A DNA stretch of 64,000 nt from Dechloromonas sp. CZR5 (lineage in GTDB: Bacteria; Pseudomonadota; Gammaproteobacteria; Burkholderiales; Rhodocyclaceae). The notes beneath the pieces were generated by a model. The model did no database searches, had not been told where the DNA came from, and saw only the letters and a program-made list of their open reading frames with translations. Where the stretch lies: the NCBI RefSeq assembly GCF_008711155.1, contig NZ_VUYQ01000008.1:1-64000 (forward strand), given 5' to 3'. Numbering within the stretch: the first letter of the stretch is position 1; each line of letters opens with the position of its first letter. Positions 16,086-24,543 of the stretch are shown in pieces. Both the position numbers and the translations under genes were made by a program.

Positions 16086-16883
16086 ATGGATATTCCATTC
16101 AATCAATTCAAGGCTGACCTTAAAACGGATAAAACATTACTTGGCCTTTGGCTCGGATTAGGTGAAACATTTAGTGCCGAAATCTGTGCCGGGACAGGCT
16201 TCGACTGGCTGCTCATAGACGGCGAGCATGGCCCGAATGATCTTCGGAGCATTCTGGCTCAACTACAGGCGATTGAACCCTACGTATCGCAAGCGATAGT
16301 CCGCCCACCACAGGGTGACCACGTTCTGATCAAGCAATTGCTTGAGACTGGCGTCCAAACGCTTCTTATCCCCATGGTAGAAACGGCGGAGCAAGCATCA
16401 GGACTCGTGCAAGCGATGCGCTATCCCCCATCAGGGATTAGAGGGGTCGGTGCGGCGTTGGCTCGAGCCTCCCGCTGGGGCCGGATTCAAGATTACAACG
16501 CTTCGGCAAATGATCAGATGTGCTTGCTGCTACAAGTCGAAACTCGACGCGGCTACGACAATTTAGATGAAATATTGGCTGTGGAAGGCATTGACGGCAT
16601 TTTCTTTGGCGCAGCCGACCTTGCCGCATCCTATGGGCTACTGGGTCAATCCAATCATCCCAGTATCGTTGATGCTATCGCCAACGGACTGAAAAGAACT
16701 CGCGCCGCAGGAAAAGCTGGGGGCGTGCTGTGCAGTGAAAAACATATTGTCGAAAAATACAGTGACGCTGGCGCCCGCTTTATTGCTATTGGTGTTGACG
16801 GCTTATTGCTTGCGGCAGCAACTACTGAACTCCTAAACAGCTTCCGGCCAGGAGGCTGCGACAAAAGCATCTCCAACTATTGA
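16086..16883 (+). CDS. HpcH/HpaI-family aldolase
   Basis: Class II (metal-dependent) pyruvate aldolase of the HpaI type, cleaving 4-hydroxy-2-oxo acids to pyruvate and an aldehyde. The 265-residue TIM-barrel protein shows the metal and catalytic motifs GFDWLLIDGEHGPND, QAIVRPP, LIPMVETAEQA and VEGIDGIFFGAADLAASYG. AGGA precedes the ATG. It lies between the IS and the sigma-54 activator gene. It could act beside DmpG on 4-hydroxy-2-oxovalerate or a methylated homologue; this is inference. Before the IS arrived it was probably expressed from promoter motif A. Confidence 0.88.
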   Translation: MDIPFNQFKADLKTDKTLLGLWLGLGETFSAEICAGTGFDWLLIDGEHGPNDLRSILAQLQAIEPYVSQAIVRPPQGDHVLIKQLLETGVQTLLIPMVETAEQASGLVQAMRYPPSGIRGVGAALARASRWGRIQDYNASANDQMCLLLQVETRRGYDNLDEILAVEGIDGIFFGAADLAASYGLLGQSNHPSIVDAIANGLKRTRAAGKAGGVLCSEKHIVEKYSDAGARFIAIGVDGLLLAAATTELLNSFRPGGCDKSISNY

Positions 16884-16973
16884 GTAAAAATTGCGACTGG
16901 CGGCGATAATCCAATTTTTGGACTTCGCCTCCCCGCTATCGATGATGACGACCGGACGCCAAAGAGGAAACTG

Positions 16974-18761
16974 ATGGACAAGTCCTTCAACAGTGCGCCT
17001 GACCCAAGCATTCGCATTGTTCGCCCAAACTTCCAGGCAATACACCGTTTTCCCGACTTGGAGGACTTGGCTGGATTGATTCGTTTCGATCCGGGCAATG
17101 GTGAAATATGGCTCGACGACCAACGAATGATGCTGATACACAACACATCGCTGGGAGCCTTGCGCCGAGAACTGATTGAGACGCTGGGCATAGAGAAAGC
17201 ACGGGGGATCATTACCCGAGTGGGATATCACTCGGGAAGTAAAGATGCCGAGATTGTCCGTCGTCATCGCGCTGGCTCTAACGACGCTAGCGCTTTTTCT
17301 CTTGGGCCACAGTTGCACTCCATCGAAGGTTATCTGACGACAGAAACACTGGCGACAGAAGTTGATGTTGAGGCCGGTCACTTTTATGGTGAATATATTT
17401 GGCACAACTCAGCCGAGGCTGAAAGACACATTGCTGCATTTGGCAAAAGCAACGCTCCCGTCTGCTGGATGCAGCAAGGCTACGCAAACGGTTATCTAAC
17501 CAGCTTCCTTGGGCGCCCGATGCTGGTCAGAGAAGTGGAATGCAAAGGCATGGGCCACGCAGCCTGCAAGATCATCGGAAAGGCTCTTGATCAGTGGGAC
17601 GATCCGGACTCCGACTTTCGTTACCTGCAGCCCCAGGAGTTTGTTCAAAATCCTAGCAGCAAGACCTTCTCATTTGATCGTACAGAAACTCCTGAAGGAA
17701 ACTCTGCAAGCAAGATAACCCTGGTTGGTGTTTCCTCCGGCTTCAATTCTGTTTGTCACATGATCCAACGTGTCGCACCAACGCGCGCCACCGTCCTTTT
17801 TTTGGGAGAAAGTGGCGTAGGCAAGGAGCAGTTTGCCCGAACCTTGCACAACATCAGTGATAGAACTGAACAACCATTTATTGCAATCAACTGCGCTGCC
17901 ATTCCTGAGCAATTGATCGAATCAGAACTTTTCGGTGTCGAGAAAGGTGGATTCAGTGGTGCAAATCAGTCGCGCCCGGGACGATTTGAACGTGCTGATG
18001 GAGGAACGCTCTTCCTTGATGAAATTGGGACGCTCAGCCTCGTAGCGCAGGGCAAGTTATTAAGGGCACTTCAAGAAGGTGAAATCGAACGTATCGGCGA
18101 TACCCACGTACGGCGCGTTGACGTCCGTGTCATTGCCGCAACCAATGAAGACCTGCGCAAGCTGGTAGAGCAGGGAAAATTCCGGGATGACCTCTTTTAC
18201 CGCCTGAACGTCTTTCCCGTCAGGATTCCCCCTTTACGAGAGCGCAAGGAGGACATACTTCTTCTCGTGGAGAATTTTCTCAATCGTTACTGCGCAATGC
18301 ATAAGCGCAGGGTTACGGGCTTCACCGAGTCGGCGCTTGAAGCGCTGATGCTCTACTCCTGGCCTGGCAACATCCGGGAATTGGAAAACCTGATCGAGAG
18401 GGGTGTCATTCTTGCGCCGGAAAATGGTGCGATTGATATATCGCATCTATTCAACAGCGGCGAAAACCTCCGGGGGGAAGATCCCAAACCCATCGAAACT
18501 TTGGGTACTCTGGAAAATATCGGGAACGACGTGGATTCTGAGGAACTTCTGCCAGAACTACTGCCAGAACTACTGCGCAAAGGTCTTGCCTCAGGCCAGA
18601 TCAGTTTGGATGGCTTGGAAGACACCATCATCAATGAAGCGCTGAAACTCGCCAAGGGCAATGTGTCCAGCGCGGCCAAAATACTTGGGACCACAAGGGC
18701 TCGTGTTGCCTATCGCCTCTCTGGCAAGAAGGTTCCACACCCGCCGGAAGACAAGGAGTAG
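16974..18761 (+). CDS. dmpR: Sigma-54-dependent aromatic-responsive activator (DmpR/XylR class)
   Basis: A 595-residue activator with an N-terminal aromatic-sensing XylR_N domain (about 15-130), a V4R domain (about 140-210, ending in the CWMQQGYANGYLTSFLGRP and VECKGMGH region), an AAA+ domain (Walker A GESGVGKEQ near 275; LFLDEIGTL Walker B) and a Fis-type helix-turn-helix (GNVSSAAKILGTTRARVAYRL). The sigma-54 contact loop, normally GAFTGA, reads GGFSGA (about 324-329). Effectors are probably phenols. It probably activates the -24/-12 promoter before dmpQ. The start at 16974 has GAGGAAA upstream. Confidence 0.93.
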   Translation: MDKSFNSAPDPSIRIVRPNFQAIHRFPDLEDLAGLIRFDPGNGEIWLDDQRMMLIHNTSLGALRRELIETLGIEKARGIITRVGYHSGSKDAEIVRRHRAGSNDASAFSLGPQLHSIEGYLTTETLATEVDVEAGHFYGEYIWHNSAEAERHIAAFGKSNAPVCWMQQGYANGYLTSFLGRPMLVREVECKGMGHAACKIIGKALDQWDDPDSDFRYLQPQEFVQNPSSKTFSFDRTETPEGNSASKITLVGVSSGFNSVCHMIQRVAPTRATVLFLGESGVGKEQFARTLHNISDRTEQPFIAINCAAIPEQLIESELFGVEKGGFSGANQSRPGRFERADGGTLFLDEIGTLSLVAQGKLLRALQEGEIERIGDTHVRRVDVRVIAATNEDLRKLVEQGKFRDDLFYRLNVFPVRIPPLRERKEDILLLVENFLNRYCAMHKRRVTGFTESALEALMLYSWPGNIRELENLIERGVILAPENGAIDISHLFNSGENLRGEDPKPIETLGTLENIGNDVDSEELLPELLPELLRKGLASGQISLDGLEDTIINEALKLAKGNVSSAAKILGTTRARVAYRLSGKKVPHPPEDKE

Positions 18762-18786
18762 TCAATCGATTACTCCTGTTTTCAGC

Positions 18787-19392
18787 TTAGAGAAGGCCCT
18801 CAGTGCGCAAGGCTTCCTGAACGGCGGGCCGATTCAGAACTCGCCGATGGAATGCCACTAACGCAGGCCATGGCGCCAGGTCGATCTGCAGGAAACGAGT
18901 CCAGTTAACTACAGTGAATAGATAGGCGTCAGCAACGCTGAAATCGCTGCCTGTCAGATAGTCTTGGCCTGTCAGCGCTTTTTCTGCAAAGGAAAAACGC
19001 CGCTCGATATTTGCCCTCGCCGCCGCCTTCCAATCAGCCGAGGCGGCTGGATTAAACAGTGGGCTGAAATTCTTATGCAGTTCGGTGCCAATGAAGGTCA
19101 GCCACTCTTGAACCCGAACCCGCTCCAGGCTCCCAGCAGGAGGCAAAAGACACTTGCCGGGATTCTGGTCAGCCAAATACTGCACGATGGCGGGTCCTTC
19201 GGTCAGCAATTGGCCACCGTCAATTAACAGAGCCGGCACATAGCCCTTCGGATTGATGGTATTGAAATCCTTGCCATCAGCAGTCGTGTGCGTGGCCAGA
19301 TCAACCTTCACCAGTTCATGCGGCAACTCCAGTTCACACAAAACGATATGCGGCGACAGGGAGCATGCACCGGGAGAGAAGTAAAGTTTCAT
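18787..19392 (-). CDS. Glutathione S-transferase, BphK-like
   Basis: A 201-residue beta-class GST. It has the N-terminal thioredoxin-like domain beginning MKLYFSPGACSLSPHIVL with the conserved Cys10, the VPALLIDGGQLLTEGPAIVQYL glutathione-binding segment, and an all-helical C-terminal domain ending in VQEALRTEGLL. It is close to BphK-type enzymes that accompany aromatic meta-cleavage clusters and can dehalogenate chlorinated meta-cleavage products. It is the last gene of the dmpC-led operon and converges on the activator gene. The ATG at 19392 is chosen from family alignment; the upstream extension is spurious. Confidence 0.9.
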   Translation of the reverse strand: MKLYFSPGACSLSPHIVLCELELPHELVKVDLATHTTADGKDFNTINPKGYVPALLIDGGQLLTEGPAIVQYLADQNPGKCLLPPAGSLERVRVQEWLTFIGTELHKNFSPLFNPAASADWKAAARANIERRFSFAEKALTGQDYLTGSDFSVADAYLFTVVNWTRFLQIDLAPWPALVAFHRRVLNRPAVQEALRTEGLL

Positions 19393-19475
19393 TTGTTCTC
19401 CAAGATTCAAGAGGTAAGCAAAAGCACAACGGAAACATTGGCCCAACTAGGACTTAGGGCACGTTCTCATTGATA

Positions 19476-19898
19476 TCAATTAGCTGCAATTTGCCGGCGA
19501 GCTTCGATTTCTGTTTGTCGCAAATGGCTGGCAGGAACGCCGCCTATGCTCCAATCTTCCGGCGCAACAGGAACAATGCCTCCCCGTACCAATTCTCTCG
19601 GAGCACCGAGTATTTCTACGATCAGGTCAGTAAAGGCGGTGAGCAGACTCTGCCGATCCTCCAATGAACGCCCTTCAAGCACGATAAAGGAAAAATAGGG
19701 GGCCATCACCTCAGAATCACTGACCATCTTTCCCCCGACACACATAAAGCGTGCCTCGTGTTCGGTCACGAATACGCGGACGCGATCTATCGGGCAACGT
19801 AATCCGTCGGCAAAAGCTTGGCTACAGCGCAACAGAAGATTTTCCACCGCGGGCGCCGGACTCTGACCGCGAACCAGATGAATGTTCAAGATTGGCAT
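19476..19898 (-). CDS. Second tandem-fused tautomerase family protein
   Basis: The 140-residue product has two 4-OT-like units: MPILNIHLVRGQSP... (Pro2 available as catalytic base) and APYFSFIVLEGRSLEDRQ..., with the shared ending W-S-IGGVPAS. It is paralogous to 6751-7182, but the second unit has lost the Met-Pro pair. The ATG at 19898 has GAGGAATTCAA upstream. It lies 10 bases after the SDR gene in the lower-pathway operon, which already carries a standard 67-residue tautomerase (22710), so it probably serves another isomerisation or is non-catalytic. Confidence 0.85.
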   Translation of the reverse strand: MPILNIHLVRGQSPAPAVENLLLRCSQAFADGLRCPIDRVRVFVTEHEARFMCVGGKMVSDSEVMAPYFSFIVLEGRSLEDRQSLLTAFTDLIVEILGAPRELVRGGIVPVAPEDWSIGGVPASHLRQTEIEARRQIAAN

Positions 19899-19908
19899 TT
19901 GAATTCCT

Positions 19909-20664
19909 CTACGGCAGACCGCGCCTACGGCCGGCATCAAGCATCAGGGAAGAGCCGGTCATCGCTGACGCTTCTGGTGCCAGCAACATTTCCAGAGCCC
20001 AAGCCACCTGGCCCGGCTCGGTGAAGGCATGGATCGACGATTCGTTGAGCATGGATGCCATTACCTCCTCGACAGTAGTGTTATTCAAGCGTGCACGATC
20101 TGCTGCCACCCGGCGGAGACGCTCGGTATCAGCCGGTCCCGGTGCGACGAGATGCGCGGTAATACTTCGCTCGCCGTAAGCAAGGCTGAGTTGTCGTATA
20201 ACGTTGACGAGAGCAGCGTTGGCGACACCAGCTGCAGCCGCGTAGGCAGTCGGCTCAAATCCGTAGTGACCACCAATGGCGACGAGGCGTGAATCTGTCT
20301 GCAAATGTGCGTCGACTGCCCGCACCAGTCGCAGCAACCCACCAACCTTGATATTTACTGCGTCCACCAAAGCCGATGTGTCGATGTTGAGCACACCACC
20401 ACCCACACTGACACCTGGGCCATGTACGACCATGCGGACGGGACCAGGCAAAGCGGCTCGAATTGCTTCAATCGAACTGTCCTGTCCGATATCTGCGACA
20501 CAGGGTTTCAGGCCTGTATTTGCCGATGCCAATGCCTGCAGGGTAGTTTCACTTCGGGCAACCGCCACCACACCAAGACCGCGGGCAAGAAAGCGTTCGA
20601 CCATCACCGAACCGAAAGCCCCAGTGGCACCGACAACAACGACCCATTCTTTAACTTCAGCCAT
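19909..20664 (-). CDS. SDR-fold protein with a degenerate active site
   Basis: A 251-residue Rossmann protein of the short-chain dehydrogenase/reductase family. The nucleotide-binding motif VVVGATGAFGSVMVERFL (about residues 8-25) is good, but the catalytic YxxxK reads AYAAAAG, so the lysine is missing, and the serine strand reads VAIGGHYG. A C-terminal SDR ending (MTGSSLMLDAG) is present. It follows dmpG by 51 bp in the same operon. It is either a non-canonical oxidoreductase or a binding protein. The start at 20664 is preferred over 20679 from family alignment. Confidence 0.8.
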   Translation of the reverse strand: MAEVKEWVVVVGATGAFGSVMVERFLARGLGVVAVARSETTLQALASANTGLKPCVADIGQDSSIEAIRAALPGPVRMVVHGPGVSVGGGVLNIDTSALVDAVNIKVGGLLRLVRAVDAHLQTDSRLVAIGGHYGFEPTAYAAAAGVANAALVNVIRQLSLAYGERSITAHLVAPGPADTERLRRVAADRARLNNTTVEEVMASMLNESSIHAFTEPGQVAWALEMLLAPEASAMTGSSLMLDAGRRRGLP

Positions 20665-20715
20665 CACGAACCTCGGCAAGTTGGCTGGAAAGGATTGACC
20701 TCCCCAGCCAGCGAA

Positions 20716-21771
20716 TCAGGCTGCCACTTCCTTGAGCAGGCCGCGTTCCTTGGCCATGGTCATGGCCGTATCGACGATCATGTCTTCCTGGCCGCCGATC
20801 ATCTTCTTGCGACCGAGTTCGACCAGAATATCGCGTGCCGGGATGCCGAAACGCTCACCGGCCCGCTTGGCGTGCAACAGGAAGGTCGAATAGACGCCGG
20901 CGAAACCCAGGGTCAGCGAGGCGCGGTCGACTCGGACCATATGTTCCATCATCGGCACGATCAGATCTTCGGCCATGTCCATCAGCTTGAACAGGTCGCA
21001 GCCCGTTTCAATGCCCATACGTTCGCAGACAGCAACAAAGACTTCGGTCGGCGTATTGCCGGCCCCGGCACCGAGGCCGGCGACAGAAGCGTCAATGCGG
21101 GTGGCACTGGCTTCGATGGCGGCGATAGAGTTGGCGATGCCCATGCCCATATTGTGGTGGCCGTGGAAGCCAATCTCGGTTTCCGGCTTGAGCACAGCAC
21201 GCAGCGCTGATACCCGAGCCTTGACATCGCCCGGCAGCATGTAGCCGGCAGAGTCGGTGATGTACACCGTCTGAGCCCCATAGGACTCCATCAGCTTGCC
21301 TTGCTGTGCCAACCCTTCCGGCGTATTGAGGTGGGCCATCATCAGAAAGCCGCTGGTATCCATGCCCAGCTTGCGGGCAAAGGCGATATGCTGCGGCGAA
21401 GTGTCGGCTTCTGTGCAGTGGGTAGCGACGTGCACGCTGCGCGCACCAGCGTCGTAGGCTGCCTGCAGTTCCTTCATCGTACCCAGGCCGGGGATGAGCA
21501 GGATCGATACCTTGGCCTGCTTCATTTTCGCGGCGACGGCACCGATGTATTCCTCGTTGCTGTGCGGCGCGAAACCGTGCTGCAACGAGTTACCGCCGAG
21601 GCCGGCGCCGTGCGTGACCTGGATCAGCGGCACACCGGCATCGTCAAGTGCAGTGGCGATGCTGAGCATCTGTTCGATCGACATCTGCTCGCGCTTGGCG
21701 TGCATGCCGTCGCGTAGGGACATGTCATGGATGACGACCTTGCGGCCCTTGAGATTGGTTTCGGCGCTCAT
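20716..21771 (-). CDS. dmpG: 4-Hydroxy-2-oxovalerate aldolase
   Basis: Cleaves 4-hydroxy-2-oxovalerate to pyruvate and acetaldehyde, channelling acetaldehyde to DmpF. The 351-residue protein has the DRE-TIM signature [16 protein letters not shown] (about 14-29), the metal histidines in [12 protein letters not shown], and the C-terminal DmpG communication domain. The start at 21771 overlaps the dmpF stop (TGATG), consistent with co-translation and assembly of the aldolase-dehydrogenase complex. The ORF continues upstream in frame without a credible start. Confidence 0.95.
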   Translation of the reverse strand: MSAETNLKGRKVVIHDMSLRDGMHAKREQMSIEQMLSIATALDDAGVPLIQVTHGAGLGGNSLQHGFAPHSNEEYIGAVAAKMKQAKVSILLIPGLGTMKELQAAYDAGARSVHVATHCTEADTSPQHIAFARKLGMDTSGFLMMAHLNTPEGLAQQGKLMESYGAQTVYITDSAGYMLPGDVKARVSALRAVLKPETEIGFHGHHNMGMGIANSIAAIEASATRIDASVAGLGAGAGNTPTEVFVAVCERMGIETGCDLFKLMDMAEDLIVPMMEHMVRVDRASLTLGFAGVYSTFLLHAKRAGERFGIPARDILVELGRKKMIGGQEDMIVDTAMTMAKERGLLKEVAA

Positions 21772-22685
21772 CACGCGACCTCCAGAGGCTTGAGCTGGAT
21801 TTTGCCAGCCAGGATTTCTTCGGCGAACATCTCGGCGGTGCGTGTCGCGGCCGCCGTCATGATGTCCAGGTTGCCGGCATATTTCGGCAGGTAGTCGCCA
21901 AGACCGGCGACCTCCATAAAGACGGTGACCCGCTTGCCGTCGAACAGCGGACCATTTACCAGGCGGTAGCCCGGCACGTATTTCTGCACTTCCTTGATCA
22001 TCGCGTGCACCGAGGCGGTGATGCGGGCCTGGTCCGGCTCTTCGTCGGTCAGGCAAGAAATGGTGTTGCGCATCATCATCGGCGGATCTGCCGGGTTGAT
22101 GATGGCCAGGGCCTTGCCCTTACGGGCGCCGCCGACGACTTCGATGGCGTTCGAGGTGGTGTAGGTGAATTCGTCGAGATTGGCGCGGGTGCCCGGACCG
22201 ATCGACTTCGAGGCGAGGCTGGCGACGATCTCGCCGTAGGCGACCGCCTGCACACTGGAAACGGCGGAGACGATGGGAATCGTCGCCTGGCCGGCACAGG
22301 AAATCATGTTGACGTTCATCTCAACCTTGTCGGCATGCTGGCGCAGGTTCACCGGCGGCACGCAGAGCGGGCCGATGGCAGCCGGCGTCAGGTCGATCAT
22401 CATGACCCCCAACTCATTGAGCTTGCGCGAGTTCTCGGCATGGACATAGGCCGAGGTCGCGTCGAAGGCGATCTGGATATTGTCTTCGAGAACGTAGGGC
22501 AGCAGGCCGTCGACACCGGCAGCGGTGGTCTTCAACCCCATGTCGCGGGCACGAGCCAGGCCTTCGGACTCCGGGTCGATACCGACCATCCAGACCGGCT
22601 CGAGGACCGGGCTGCGTTGGATTTTATAGATCAGGTCGGTGCCGATATTGCCCGACCCAATCAGGGCGCATCTGATTTTTTTCAT
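21771..22685 (-). CDS. dmpF: Acetaldehyde dehydrogenase (acylating)
   Basis: Oxidises acetaldehyde to acetyl-CoA with NAD+ and CoA. The 304-residue product has the Rossmann motif [13 protein letters not shown] (about 5-17), the catalytic Cys in [14 protein letters not shown] (about 130) and the [26 protein letters not shown]-terminal region typical of DmpF. It forms a complex with DmpG, whose start codon overlaps its stop. It follows the tautomerase dmpI by 24 bp. Confidence 0.96.
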   Translation of the reverse strand: MKKIRCALIGSGNIGTDLIYKIQRSPVLEPVWMVGIDPESEGLARARDMGLKTTAAGVDGLLPYVLEDNIQIAFDATSAYVHAENSRKLNELGVMMIDLTPAAIGPLCVPPVNLRQHADKVEMNVNMISCAGQATIPIVSAVSSVQAVAYGEIVASLASKSIGPGTRANLDEFTYTTSNAIEVVGGARKGKALAIINPADPPMMMRNTISCLTDEEPDQARITASVHAMIKEVQKYVPGYRLVNGPLFDGKRVTVFMEVAGLGDYLPKYAGNLDIMTAAATRTAEMFAEEILAGKIQLKPLEVA

Positions 22686-22709
22686 CTCTTCCTCAATTGG
22701 CTTTTGGTC

Positions 22710-22913
22710 TTACTTGCCTGCCGCTTCATTGCTCTGGCCGACGGTTACACCGCCAACGCTGAAGTGCTCGACCGGATGTTCTGTAATCAATATCCGCACG
22801 GTTTCGGCGGGAATTTCGAGCGCCTCGACCAAGGCTGCTGTCATTGCTGCAACTGCCTTGCGCTTCTTTTCGACGCTACGCCCTTCGAGAAGGTGCATTT
22901 CAATAATTGGCAT
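22710..22913 (-). CDS. dmpI: 4-Oxalocrotonate (2-hydroxymuconate) tautomerase
   Basis: The 67-residue subunit of the homohexameric tautomerase that converts 2-hydroxymuconate to 2-oxo-3-hexenedioate. Catalytic Pro2 (MPIIEMHLLEGRSVEKK), the conserved arginines (R12 and one near 40, TVRILITEHP) and the VGG motif are present. It lies between dmpH and dmpF in the dehydrogenase branch. It is the standard-length member; the two fused relatives in the island are about twice as long. Confidence 0.95.
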   Translation of the reverse strand: MPIIEMHLLEGRSVEKKRKAVAAMTAALVEALEIPAETVRILITEHPVEHFSVGGVTVGQSNEAAGK

Positions 22914-22937
22914 GGTGCTGTTTCCTTTTATGGTCTT

Positions 22938-23741
22938 TTAGTCGATAAATCGCATTGAGACGCTGCCCAGATCCTGGAAGCGGGCCACAATGCTGTCGCC
23001 CGGCTTCACAGCCACGGCCTCGGTGATGCCGCCGCTCATGACGAAGCTGCCGGCGGGGAGTTCCTCGCCCAGTTCACCCAGGATATTGACCAGCATGGCG
23101 ATGGCTTCGGCCGGATGCCCGAGCACTGCAGCAGAAGCCCCCATGGTGACGATTTCACCATTTTTTTCCATGACCACGCCGAGTGTGCGCAAGTCGATAT
23201 CCTCGACATAACGGGCCCGGCCGCCACCGACAAAGCGCGCCGAGGAACCGTTGTCGGCAACGACGCTTTCCAGGTCAAACTTGAAGCCTGAGAAACGCGA
23301 GTCGATGATCTCTACCGCTGGCAGCACGTAGTCGGTCGCATCCATCACATCCTGCAGGGTGCAGTTCGGGCCCCTCAGGGTCTTCTTCATGACGAAGGCA
23401 ACTTCGCACTCGACGCGCGGATGCACCAGGTCGGAAGTCTTGATCGCCGAGCTTTCCGGACGCGCCATGCGGTCAGTCAGGAAACCGATCGACGGCACGC
23501 TGACCCCCATCTGGATCATCTTGGCCTTCGAGGTCAGGCCCGCCTTCCAGCCAACCTGCTTATGACCGGCGGCAAGGAAGCGCTTGCGCAGTTCCAGTTG
23601 TACCGCGTAGCCGTCGCCGATGGTCATCTGCGGGTATTCGTCGGTCAGCTTGGGGATGGCATAAGCGCGGGTCTGCGCGCCTTCGATACGCTCGCACAGG
23701 CGAACGATGTCCTCGCGGCCGAGGGTGATGCTCATGCTCAT
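22938..23741 (-). CDS. dmpH: 4-Oxalocrotonate decarboxylase
   Basis: Mg-dependent decarboxylation of 2-oxo-3-hexenedioate to 2-oxopent-4-enoate, acting in complex with the hydratase DmpE. The 267-residue product belongs to the hydratase/decarboxylase family: QVGWKAGLTSKAKMIQMGV, HPRVECEVAFVMKKTLRG (metal-binding Glu residues) and PAVEIIDSRFSGFKFDLESVVADNGSSARF are visible. The ATG at 23741 overlaps the dmpE stop (ATGA); a second ATG follows two codons later. It is homologous to the adjacent dmpE, reflecting an old duplication. Confidence 0.94.
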   Translation of the reverse strand: MSMSITLGREDIVRLCERIEGAQTRAYAIPKLTDEYPQMTIGDGYAVQLELRKRFLAAGHKQVGWKAGLTSKAKMIQMGVSVPSIGFLTDRMARPESSAIKTSDLVHPRVECEVAFVMKKTLRGPNCTLQDVMDATDYVLPAVEIIDSRFSGFKFDLESVVADNGSSARFVGGGRARYVEDIDLRTLGVVMEKNGEIVTMGASAAVLGHPAEAIAMLVNILGELGEELPAGSFVMSGGITEAVAVKPGDSIVARFQDLGSVSMRFID

Positions 23742-24535
23742 GCTGCACTCCTTCCGGAAAATTTGACCCGGCAGCTACCGAGGCCGCCAACCGTGCACAC
23801 CAGTTCGTCACCATCGACCACCGGCACCAGCGCCGATTGCGAACCGGAGAGAATGATCTCGCCGGCCTTGAACGGAATGCCCAGTTCGCCCAGCGTATTG
23901 GCCAGCCAGGCGACCGCATTGGCCGGCGAACCCTGGACGGCGGCACCGACGCCGGTCGAGAACAGTTCCCCGTTCTTTTCCAGCACCATCCCGGCCAGCG
24001 TGATATCCAGCTGGCGCGGATCGCCCTTGGTCTTGCCGAGGACATAAACGCCACAAGATGCGTTGTCGGCGACGGTGTCCTGGATCTTGATCTTCCAGTC
24101 CACAATGCGCGAATCGACAATCTCGAAACAGGGCAGCACGTAGTCGGTGGCGCGAATGACATCCATCGCCGTGATACCCGGTCCCTTGAGGTCTGCCTTG
24201 AGAACGAAGGCGAGTTCGGCTTCGGCCTTGGGCTGGATCAGCGTCGCCAGATCGATCGTGTCGCCTTCCTGAAAGACCATGCCGGTAAGCAACATGCCGA
24301 AGTCAGGCTGATAGACGCCGAGGAAATCCTGCACCGGCTTGCTGGTCGCACCGATTTTCTTGCCGATGATCTTTTCTCCGGCCTGCACGCGGCGGGCAAC
24401 GAAACGCTCCTGGATCTGGTAGGCATCCTCGATGGTGATTTCCGGCTCGCGTTCGAGCAGCGGGCGCACCGGGCGGCAAGCCACCCAGGCCTCGTAAAGC
24501 TCATCGCCGTAGGCGGTTATTTTTTGCTTGTCCAT
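23738..24535 (-). CDS. dmpE: 2-Oxopent-4-enoate hydratase
   Basis: Adds water to 2-oxopent-4-enoate (2-hydroxypenta-2,4-dienoate) to give 4-hydroxy-2-oxovalerate. The 265-residue product has the family motifs IIGKKIGATSKPVQDFLGV, QPKAEAELAFVLKADLKGPG and PCFEIVDSRIVDWKIKIQDTVADNASCG. The start at 24535 lies nine bases beyond the dmpC stop; the longer reading frame runs into dmpC and is spurious. It overlaps dmpH by ATGA, matching the physical complex between the two enzymes. Confidence 0.94.
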   Translation of the reverse strand: MDKQKITAYGDELYEAWVACRPVRPLLEREPEITIEDAYQIQERFVARRVQAGEKIIGKKIGATSKPVQDFLGVYQPDFGMLLTGMVFQEGDTIDLATLIQPKAEAELAFVLKADLKGPGITAMDVIRATDYVLPCFEIVDSRIVDWKIKIQDTVADNASCGVYVLGKTKGDPRQLDITLAGMVLEKNGELFSTGVGAAVQGSPANAVAWLANTLGELGIPFKAGEIILSGSQSALVPVVDGDELVCTVGGLGSCRVKFSGRSAA

Positions 24536-24543
24536 TAAGGGCC

